Part shown: positions 1 through 5,169 of the stretch, in pieces | How the letters are laid out: every line of letters starts with the position of its first letter | How positions within the stretch are numbered: position 1 is the first letter of the stretch | From: Flavobacteriia bacterium | Lineage (GTDB): Bacteria; Bacteroidota; Bacteroidia; Flavobacteriales; Schleiferiaceae | Assembly: GCA_949516455.1 (NCBI GenBank) | Contig: CATILC010000162.1 | Location: 1 to 5,169 of the forward strand | Direction: 5' to 3' | Length of the DNA stretch: 5,169 nucleotides | The notes under the pieces: generated by a model | Database searches by the model: none | What the model was told of the DNA's origin: nothing | What the model saw: the letters and a program-made list of their open reading frames with translations, nothing else | Position numbers and translations under genes: made by a program

Positions 1-477
1 GAAGACGATCTGGCCGTGGTGCTCTTCCACGACCACGGCAGCCGCTACATCGGTAAAGTGTACAACGACGACTGGATGCGGGAGCGCGGCTTCTTGCCAC
101 AGGACTCCGATACGGCCGCTGAGTTGGTGAGAAAACACCTCGACCGTCCGCTGATCACCGTTGGGGTGGGCGAACCTGTATCCAACGCCATCCAGCTCAT
201 GCGCAAATTCAGCATCTCGCAGATCCCCGTGCACAACGAAGGGAAAATGACGGGTGTACTGAACGACTCCCGGATCTTAAGGGAGATGAATGCGGAAAAC
301 CTCCACAGCCCCTGCAGCGAACTGATGGACCCTCCGCTTCCTGTTGTCCGAGGGCAGGCGAGCAAGGAAGAGGTTGCGCAATTGCTCAAGCAGGACCACG
401 CGGCGGTATTGGTCGATCTGGGCGGCGGAACGCACCACATACTCACGCGCCACGACCTGATCAGCGCTCTGGCCTGA
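1..477 (+). CDS. cbs: Cystathionine beta-synthase, C-terminal part (5' end cut by window)
   Basis: The frame is open from base 1 to a TGA at 475-477, giving 158 visible residues. The first ~25 residues (VVLFHDHGSRYIGKVYNDDW) match the end of the PLP-dependent fold of CBS-type enzymes, where an F/L-P-D/H-x-GSRY-x-x-K-x-Y-N-D segment is typical. Two CBS domains follow, at about visible residues 49-98 and 107-156; the first holds the usual 'sISQIPVhNeGKmtGVLNDSRIL' pattern. Family knowledge: the enzyme condenses serine (or O-acetylserine in some relatives) with homocysteine to give cystathionine in the cytoplasm, and the paired CBS domains (a Bateman module) regulate activity or stability, in some proteins by binding adenosyl ligands. 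The PLP lysine and substrate loop lie upstream of the window, so exact substrate specificity cannot be judged here. A cysteine synthase with CBS domains is the main alternative. The stop lies one base before the next ATG, which suggests co-transcription and translational coupling. Confidence 0.9.
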   Translation, partial: EDDLAVVLFHDHGSRYIGKVYNDDWMRERGFLPQDSDTAAELVRKHLDRPLITVGVGEPVSNAIQLMRKFSISQIPVHNEGKMTGVLNDSRILREMNAENLHSPCSELMDPPLPVVRGQASKEEVAQLLKQDHAAVLVDLGGGTHHILTRHDLISALA

Positions 478-478
478 G

Positions 479-1261
479 ATGGCGATCCTGCTCGGTCCAA
501 AACTGGATCATTCGCATGTGCCAAAGCGCATTGTTTCGCTGGTCCCGAGCCTGACCGAAACGCTCATTGAACTGGGACTGGGTGAGCGCCTCGTTGGCCG
601 CACCCGATTCTGCATTCATCCAACAGAAGCCGTCAGGAGGATCGAACGGATCGGAGGCACCAAGGATTTTTCTGTGGAACGCATACTGAAGCTCAAGCCC
701 GATCTGATCATCGGCAGCCAGGAGGAGAACCACAAAGAAGGCATTGAGGCGCTGCAAGCCCAGCTGCCCGTCTGGATGAGTACGATCGATTCAGTGGACA
801 GCGCCCTTGAGCACATTTCTCAACTTGGCGAAGTGACCGGTACAGCAGAGAAGGCCCATCAGATGACGCAGGCGATCGACAAGGCCTGGGCGGACATCCC
901 AAGGTTTCCATCCTCAAAACGCGTCGCCTATTTCATCTGGAAAAACCCCTGGATGATCGCCGGTAAAGGCACCTACATCGACTCGGTACTCGAGCGGCTT
1001 GGATGTACGAACGCCAGCTCGATGGAACGCTATCCAGAGATCCGGATCGAACAATTCAGTACTGACCCGCCCGATCTCTTTCTTTTCTCATCGGAGCCCT
1101 TTCCCTTCAAAAAAGAGCATTGGAGCGCATGGCGCGGGGCCTTTCCCAACGCCCAATTTTGCCTGGTGAACGGAGAGGACTTCAGCTGGTACGGGAGCCG
1201 GATGCTGGGCGCTGCGGAGCGTCTGAGTGCATGGGCCAGCGATCTGTCTGACAAGCATTAG
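479..1261 (+). CDS. BtuF-like helical backbone metal receptor (ABC substrate-binding family) without signal peptide
   Basis: The 260-aa product resembles the type III (TroA/BtuF) substrate-binding fold. Visible landmarks are RIVSLVPSLTETL at residues 17-29 (first strand and helix), KPDLIIGS at 73-80, ISQLGEVTGTAEKA near 113-126 in the linking helix, WMIAGKGTYIDSVLERLGC at 158-176 opening the second lobe, PDLFLFSSEPFPF at 198-210, and DFSWYGSRML at 234-243. Relatives bind cobalamin, haem or metal chelates and hand them to ABC permeases in the periplasm. This protein has no signal peptide or lipobox: the fold begins about 15 residues from the start. The ATG at 479 is the only reasonable start, because the same frame has a TGA at 458-460 and no start codon between. 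A cytoplasmic role, such as corrinoid binding or sensing, is therefore possible, but the ligand is unknown. No permease or ATPase gene is adjacent. The gene starts one base after the cystathionine beta-synthase stop. Confidence 0.85.
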   Translation: MAILLGPKLDHSHVPKRIVSLVPSLTETLIELGLGERLVGRTRFCIHPTEAVRRIERIGGTKDFSVERILKLKPDLIIGSQEENHKEGIEALQAQLPVWMSTIDSVDSALEHISQLGEVTGTAEKAHQMTQAIDKAWADIPRFPSSKRVAYFIWKNPWMIAGKGTYIDSVLERLGCTNASSMERYPEIRIEQFSTDPPDLFLFSSEPFPFKKEHWSAWRGAFPNAQFCLVNGEDFSWYGSRMLGAAERLSAWASDLSDKH

Positions 1262-1270
1262 AGGGCGACT

Positions 1271-1302
1271 GGCAGGGGTCCGATCATTTATCCGGCTCTG
1301 CC
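1271..1302. terminator. Weak hairpin at the convergent gene ends, possible bidirectional terminator
   Basis: GGCAG at 1271-1275 can pair with CTGCC at 1298-1302. The stem continues through a G-U and a G-C pair, then after a 2-nt bulge CCG at 1280-1282 pairs with CGG at 1293-1295, around a 10-nt loop. It begins just after the stop of the plus-strand gene and runs into the last codons of the minus-strand gene. No T-run follows on either strand, so this is not a classical intrinsic terminator. It is reported because its position between two convergent genes fits a 3'-end structure. Confidence 0.25.
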
Positions 1303-2060
1303 TGCATCGATCGGTCGCGTTCCTCCAATAATCCCTGCTGGAAGGCGCGAAGAAGTATGTTTTCGATCAGTTCATCCTCCTCATTCTGCTGAGGATGGTA
1401 GGCCTTTTTCAGGCTGATGTCGTAGAAGGAAGCCGTCACATTGTACCAAAAGGCCTTCCAGTTGCTCCGGTAGTCTTTGACCAATTCATAAGCGGTAACG
1501 CCCGTTTCCCGATAAATGAGTTTACACAGGATCTGTCCCTCACTTCGGGTGAGTTTTCTCAGGTCCGGCTCGAACTCCTCCTCGAGGTAGTTCTGAAACT
1601 CCTTGATGTAGCGTTTTCGCTTCCTGTTTTTTGGGATCCGCTCCAAACGCGCATTCAGCGTATCCAGATTGGTCGCTGCCAGAACGGCCCAGGGGTATAC
1701 TCTAAGAACTTTCCTCTTTAGGATGTAATAGCGTCGTCGGGCTTCCGTGCTTCCAAAAGTGGGTCGCGGAACGAACAGGACCTCATCTAGGATCATCATG
1801 GGAATGGTGTCCCCCTCCACGATGATCGCATCTGTAATGGCCCCGTCTCGGTTGCGAAGTACATAATCGATGATGGAGTCTGCAGGGCTCTCGACCTCCG
1901 GACTGTCCAAAGGATGTACCGATGCACCTTGAACGGAGGATGTTGGTTCCAATGCACGCATGATCCCTTCACTGTATGCTCCGAGATCGGACCACAGCAG
2001 CATCAGACCGAACAAAATTCCGGCGGACTTCAGGAAGGTGCTCCGCGGCGAATGCGCCAT
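1284..2060 (-). CDS. DUF4294 domain-containing exported protein of unknown function
   Basis: The product has 258 aa. A hydrophobic stretch at residues 9-23 (FLKSAGILFGLMLLW) after a short basic start looks like a signal peptide or membrane anchor, so the protein is probably exported; no lipobox cysteine is seen. A poorly conserved linker follows (about 30-65), then a strand-rich section, IIVEGDTIPMMILDEV at 79-94. The core at about 105-235 fits DUF4294 of Bacteroidota: an arginine-rich helix with RRRYYILKRKVLRVYPWA (108-125), KRYIKEFQNYLEEEF (149-163), LTRSEGQILCKLIYRETG (170-187) and the aromatic KAFWYNVTASFYDISLKKAY (202-221). The family has no established function that I know of. I keep the ATG at 2058-2060, which supplies the whole signal-like segment; the next methionine (residue 20) lies inside it. 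The start overlaps the upstream biotin carboxylase gene by 31 bp, so the two are probably co-transcribed. It converges on the BtuF-like gene with a 22-bp gap. Confidence 0.88.
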   Translation of the reverse strand: MAHSPRSTFLKSAGILFGLMLLWSDLGAYSEGIMRALEPTSSVQGASVHPLDSPEVESPADSIIDYVLRNRDGAITDAIIVEGDTIPMMILDEVLFVPRPTFGSTEARRRYYILKRKVLRVYPWAVLAATNLDTLNARLERIPKNRKRKRYIKEFQNYLEEEFEPDLRKLTRSEGQILCKLIYRETGVTAYELVKDYRSNWKAFWYNVTASFYDISLKKAYHPQQNEEDELIENILLRAFQQGLLEERDRSMQAEPDK

Positions 2061-3541
2061 GTGGACTGGGACTTTGAACCGGACGCAGAACTTTCACTCG
2101 AAGGAACGGCTGTTCCCTTGCCACCCTGCTGGATCAGCGCTGCCACTGCAGCACCTGCGCGCTGCTGCCCCTCATCCAATGCCCTGTCGAGCTTGTCCGG
2201 TGTGAAATACTTTGGAACAAAGTGGGTGTCGAAGTCACCGGTCCTGAACGCCTCGTGCTGCATGACAAAACGACCAAAGTCCAAGGTGGTCTGAACGCCC
2301 ACGATGAGATACTCATCTATGGCCCGGATCATCCGGTCCATGGCCGCCTCCCGGTCTGATGCATGCGTGCACAACTTGGAGATCATGGGATCGTAATGGA
2401 TCGGAACCTCCATGCCCTGCTCGAAGCCATCGTCGACCCGCACTCCCGGGCCGTCTGGGCGCTCATAAACATGAAGCTTTCCAATATCTGGAAGGAAGTT
2501 GTTTGCCGGATCCTCCGCATAGACGCGCAACTCAATGGCGTGGCCCCTGATGTACAGTTCCTCTTGAGTGAACGAAAGAGGCTGGCCCTCGGCAATGCAG
2601 ATCATTTCACGCACCAGATCGACACCAGTTATGAGCTCAGTCACAGGATGTTCGACCTGCAGACGCGTATTCATCTCCAGAAAATAGAAGTTGTGCTGTT
2701 CGTCCAAAATGAACTCCACCGTACCCGCTCCACGGTAATTGCACGCCTTGGCCACATTCACGGCTGCCTGGCCCATGGCAGAACGCAAGGCATCATCCAG
2801 TACGCAGGAGGGCGCCTCTTCCACCACTTTCTGATGCCGCCTTTGCACCGAACATTCCCGATCAAAAAGGTGGACGATATTTCCATGCGCATCTGCCAAA
2901 ATCTGAAACTCGATGTGCCTTGGGGAGGCCACGTATTTTTCGATGAAGACGCTCCCGTTGCCAAAGGCGGAAGTGGCTTCATTGACCGCCAGTTCCATCT
3001 GCTCTTCAAAATCTTCTTCGCGCTCTACGATGCGCATTCCCTTTCCCCCTCCCCCGGCAGATGCCTTGATCAGGACGGGAAAGCCAGTGGATTTGAGTAC
3101 CTCGCGTGCCTCTTCAATGCCCTTGATCGCACCCTTGGATCCAGGCACCAAGGGCACACCGAATCCTGCGACGGCCTCTTTTGCCGATAACTTGTCGCCC
3201 ATGGTGCGAATGGCCTCCGCACGGGGGCCGATGAATATCAGTCCCGCCTGCTCCACCATATCAGAAAATTCTGCATTCTCGGAAAGGAAGCCATAGCCCG
3301 GATGAATGGCTTGGGCCTTTGTTTTGAGTGCGGCCTCGATCACCTTTTCCATCAAGAGATAGGATTCAGAGGCAGCGGCAGGACCGAGCCGAACGGCCTG
3401 GTCCGCATATCGGACGAAAGGCGCTCCCACATCCGCATCTGAGTATACAGCCACCGTGGCGATACCCATTTCTTTAGCTGTTCGCATGACCCGCCAAGCG
3501 ATCTCACCGCGGTTGGCCACTAAAATCTTCGTGATCTTCAT
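2030..3541 (-). CDS. accC: Biotin carboxylase subunit of acetyl-/acyl-CoA carboxylase
   Basis: The 503-aa product catalyses ATP- and bicarbonate-dependent carboxylation of biotin on a carrier protein, the first half-reaction of acetyl-CoA or propionyl-CoA carboxylase, in the cytoplasm. Its domains are an N-terminal preATP-grasp fold (ILVANRGEIAWRV, 6-18; HPGYGFLSEN, 80-89), an ATP-grasp domain with the glycine-rich loop KASAGGGGKGMR at 159-170, and a C-terminal biotin carboxylase domain from about residue 335. Residues matching E. coli AccC catalysis are present: K117, K159, E201, E276, E289, N291, R293, Q295, V296, E297 and R339. The segment EAFRTGDFDTHFVPKYFTP (430-448) resembles acyl-CoA (propionyl-CoA type) carboxylases of Bacteroidota at least as much as housekeeping AccC, so a PccA-like role is possible. 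The protein is about 50 aa longer than E. coli AccC (449 aa), because of a Ser/Gly/Ala-rich tail ending in basic residues. No biotinyl domain is fused, and no accB, accA/D or pccB gene lies in the window. No clear Shine-Dalgarno precedes the ATG; a T-rich tract does. Confidence 0.95.
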   Translation of the reverse strand: MKITKILVANRGEIAWRVMRTAKEMGIATVAVYSDADVGAPFVRYADQAVRLGPAAASESYLLMEKVIEAALKTKAQAIHPGYGFLSENAEFSDMVEQAGLIFIGPRAEAIRTMGDKLSAKEAVAGFGVPLVPGSKGAIKGIEEAREVLKSTGFPVLIKASAGGGGKGMRIVEREEDFEEQMELAVNEATSAFGNGSVFIEKYVASPRHIEFQILADAHGNIVHLFDRECSVQRRHQKVVEEAPSCVLDDALRSAMGQAAVNVAKACNYRGAGTVEFILDEQHNFYFLEMNTRLQVEHPVTELITGVDLVREMICIAEGQPLSFTQEELYIRGHAIELRVYAEDPANNFLPDIGKLHVYERPDGPGVRVDDGFEQGMEVPIHYDPMISKLCTHASDREAAMDRMIRAIDEYLIVGVQTTLDFGRFVMQHEAFRTGDFDTHFVPKYFTPDKLDRALDEGQQRAGAAVAALIQQGGKGTAVPSSESSASGSKSQSTWRIRRGAPS

Positions 3542-3652
3542 TGGAACAAAAAAAGGAAAAAGGGACGAGGAAAACCTTGTCTGTTTTGCTGTGCATAAGT
3601 CCGGCTGCTGAAGCAGCGTATATTCTGCCTATATTCAGAAATTGTTGTGGTG
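3542..3652. promoter_or_regulatory. Divergent intergenic region between accC and the secreted reprolysin-like gene
   Basis: These 111 bp separate two genes transcribed away from each other, so the region must hold or adjoin promoters for both unless distant ones are used. It is more AT-rich than the flanking genes, with an A-rich run at 3547-3561 (T-rich leader of accC on the minus strand). TATATTCA at 3630-3637 partly resembles the Bacteroidota -7 element (TAnnTTTG), but no TTG/TTTG lies at the expected distance upstream, so no promoter is called with precision. Neither start codon has a clear Shine-Dalgarno sequence, as is common in this phylum. Confidence 0.45.
3604..3617. repeat. Short inverted repeat (GCTGCT-GA-AGCAGC)
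   Basis: Two perfect 6-bp arms with a 2-bp spacer lie near the middle of the divergent intergenic region. As DNA it could be a dimeric regulator's operator; as RNA it could form a 5-bp stem with a TGAA loop in the leader of the rightward gene. Arms this short can arise by chance, so function is uncertain. Confidence 0.35.
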
Positions 3653-5169
3653 ATGTTCAGACGTTATATATCGATCCTCTTTATCAGCTTCTCGCTCTGC
3701 GCAGTCCGTGGGGTGCAGGCACAGATCGTTTGGCAGGACATCAACCCTGTCCCCAACTGGACGCAGCCTTCAGAATTGCAGCTCAGCAATTTTCGTTCGC
3801 TCAGCGTGCAGATCGACACACTGGAGCGTCAGCATCTGACATCCGATATGGATTCTTTGACTCCATTCAGCTTTCCCATGCCGGACGGCAGCTCATTGAA
3901 TTTCCTCATCTGGCTGGATCCGATCCTTTCCCCCGGCCTTCATTTGTCCTTCCCATTCATTCGCACTTTTTCGGGCTATTGCCCCAACGACCTTTCATTG
4001 AGACTGAAGCTCGACATCGGCCCTTACGGACTGCATGGACTGATCATCGGTCCTGAGGGAGAAACATACCTGGATCCCGCCACAGTTTCCCAGCGGAACC
4101 TATATGTCTCCTATCATCGAAGCTCCGCTCTGGCAGACCAGCGCTCCTGCGAACTGACCAATGCTGTGACCTTTCCATCTTCTTCCGGACCCCTCGGCGC
4201 CAACAAAGCCCAGATCAGCCGTGGATTGGGACTGGGTTATTTGAAGTCGCTGCTGCTGCTGCCCACCACAACAGCCGAATTTGCTGCCCTTCACCAGTAT
4301 TCCGATGCACACATACTCAGCGCATTGGTCACCCAGATCCATCGGGTGAACAGCATTTACGAACGCGATGCCAATGTGCGCTTTCTGATCGCCGATAATT
4401 GTCTTCCTTACTTTTTCAAAAATCCGACAAACGATCCTTATTCGAACGCTTCCACGGCCACCGCAACGCTACTCGCTCAGGAAAATCTGACGCATTTCCA
4501 GAATATTTCAACTGTCCCTTACGACCTCAGCGTATGCTTCTCGAACCTCAATTCACATTTTGCCGCCGCAGTGGCCTGTGATCTAAAAAAGAGTCAGGCG
4601 AGCATGGGCATTGAACAAAAACTGGGGCATCCTTCCGATCTTATCCACCTGGGGCATCTGCTGGGACATATGTTGGGGTGCAATCACACCGCCAACGCCC
4701 AATGCGGACGCATTGGATCATCTGCATTTGAACCCGGAAGCGGGAGCAGTCTGATGTCTTCCGCGGGCTATTGCAGTCCAAATATTCAGGACATCGGCGA
4801 TGCCTACTTCCACATTCACAACCTGACCGAGATCCATCATTTCCTGCTCAACGGACCCGGAGCAGGTTGCGGAGACGACGGGGCGATCAGCTACAATCAG
4901 GATCCTGTTTCCATTACACCGGATCACGACATCTACCTGCCGCCAGCAACTCCGATCAGATTATACCCGCTCACGGCGACAGACCCTGATGGACCCTCTC
5001 TGACCTATTGTTGGGAACAGTACAATTTGGGGCCAGCCGGACATCCGAGCTCGCCAAGTGGAACTGCCCCGATCATTCGAAGCCAGAATCCCACTGTGGA
5101 TGGGACGCGCTTCATCCCCAATTTCAAGGATCTTGTTCGGGGAAAGAGCCGCCTGGGTGAATCCTTACC
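3653..5169 (+). CDS. Secreted reprolysin-like (metzincin) family protein lacking the catalytic glutamate; 3' end cut by window
   Basis: The frame is open from the ATG at 3653 to the window end (505 codons, no stop), so the C-terminus is missing. A typical Sec signal peptide is visible: basic MFRRY, a hydrophobic core, and cleavage probably after VQA at residue 23. Residues 24-160 match the N-terminal region of Bacteroidota reprolysin-like metallopeptidases (FPMPDGS at 74-80, LKLDIGPYGLHGLII at 118-132, YLDP at 139-142). The metzincin domain runs about 190-400: INRVNGIYERD-like IHRVNSIYERDANVRFLI (229-246), DPYSN (261-265), zinc motif HLLGHMLGCNH (335-345), EPGSGSSLM (360-368) with Met-turn M368, then NIQDIGDAYFHI (377-388). 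A PKD/Ig-like domain starts near 415 (ATDPDG at 442-447, LTYCWEQ at 450-456). All three zinc histidines are kept, but residue 336 is Leu where the catalytic Glu belongs, so peptidase activity is probably lost. Relatives often end in a type IX sorting domain, which would lie beyond the window. The ATG was chosen because it gives a complete signal peptide; upstream, only GTG codons precede a stop at 3596. Confidence 0.85.
   Translation, partial: MFRRYISILFISFSLCAVRGVQAQIVWQDINPVPNWTQPSELQLSNFRSLSVQIDTLERQHLTSDMDSLTPFSFPMPDGSSLNFLIWLDPILSPGLHLSFPFIRTFSGYCPNDLSLRLKLDIGPYGLHGLIIGPEGETYLDPATVSQRNLYVSYHRSSALADQRSCELTNAVTFPSSSGPLGANKAQISRGLGLGYLKSLLLLPTTTAEFAALHQYSDAHILSALVTQIHRVNSIYERDANVRFLIADNCLPYFFKNPTNDPYSNASTATATLLAQENLTHFQNISTVPYDLSVCFSNLNSHFAAAVACDLKKSQASMGIEQKLGHPSDLIHLGHLLGHMLGCNHTANAQCGRIGSSAFEPGSGSSLMSSAGYCSPNIQDIGDAYFHIHNLTEIHHFLLNGPGAGCGDDGAISYNQDPVSITPDHDIYLPPATPIRLYPLTATDPDGPSLTYCWEQYNLGPAGHPSSPSGTAPIIRSQNPTVDGTRFIPNFKDLVRGKSRLGESL

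Noticed and set aside
45..524. Minus-strand 159-aa open frame opposite the cystathionine beta-synthase gene
   Set aside because: The plus strand encodes recognisable CBS domains here; the antisense product has no domain features.
1395..1721. Plus-strand 108-aa open frame antisense to the DUF4294 gene
   Set aside because: The minus-strand frame carries the conserved DUF4294 patterns; the plus-strand product looks like a shadow.
2363..3190. Plus-strand 275-aa open frame lying antisense to accC
   Set aside because: It lies entirely within a biotin carboxylase gene with every catalytic motif intact; its translation shows no recognisable domain and is explained by codon bias on the opposite strand.
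3541..4056. Plus-strand 171-aa open frame starting at the accC start
   Set aside because: It overlaps the reprolysin-like gene in another frame. The frame starting at 3653 has a signal peptide and family motifs over 505 codons, whereas this one has none.
4250..4261. Four CTG codons in a row (LLLL), a possible slippage repeat
   Set aside because: Only four units, in frame, within a hydrophobic strand that aligns with the family; too short to suggest phase variation.
4100..4342. Minus-strand 80-aa open frame as a possible antisense small gene
   Set aside because: It lies opposite the well-supported secreted protein gene; no motifs or start signals support it.
3653..5169. The secreted gene as a decayed pseudogene
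   Set aside because: No frameshift or stop occurs in 505 codons, and the signal peptide, zinc histidines, Met-turn and downstream domain are all kept; loss of a single catalytic residue fits a pseudo-enzyme better.

Overview
The window looks like chromosomal DNA of a member of the Bacteroidota, probably near Flavobacteriales. This is inferred from gene content: a DUF4294 lipoprotein-like or exported protein, a Bacteroidota-style secreted reprolysin-like protein, a BtuF-like protein without a signal peptide, and start codons that lack clear Shine-Dalgarno sequences. Base composition is balanced to slightly GC-rich. There are five protein-coding genes, two of them cut by the window edges. I see no tRNA or rRNA gene, insertion sequence, CRISPR array or phage gene.

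Left part, plus strand (1-1261). The 3' end of a cystathionine beta-synthase gene (end of the PLP fold plus two CBS domains) is followed after one base by a gene for a BtuF/helical-backbone-metal-receptor family protein. These two form an apparent operon. A 22-bp gap, with a weak two-sided hairpin extending into the next gene, separates them from the convergent minus-strand pair.

Middle, minus strand (1284-3541). A biotin carboxylase subunit of an acyl-CoA carboxylase (accC type, 503 aa, all catalytic residues present) is followed by an exported DUF4294 protein whose start overlaps the accC end by 31 bp. The biotin carrier and carboxyltransferase partners of the carboxylase are not in the window.

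Right part, plus strand (3542-5169). A 111-bp divergent intergenic region with a small palindrome leads into a large secreted protein that is open to the window end. It has a clear signal peptide, an N-terminal domain and a metzincin domain like those of Bacteroidota reprolysin-like metallopeptidases, and the start of a PKD/Ig-like domain. Its zinc motif keeps the three histidines but has leucine in place of the catalytic glutamate (HLLGHMLGCNH instead of HExGHxxGxNH). It therefore looks like a pseudo-protease in an otherwise intact reading frame, and this is the most notable observation in the window.

The genes do not form one obvious system. A loose metabolic link (homocysteine use, corrinoid binding, acyl-CoA carboxylation) can be proposed for the first three-quarters of the window, but it is speculative.
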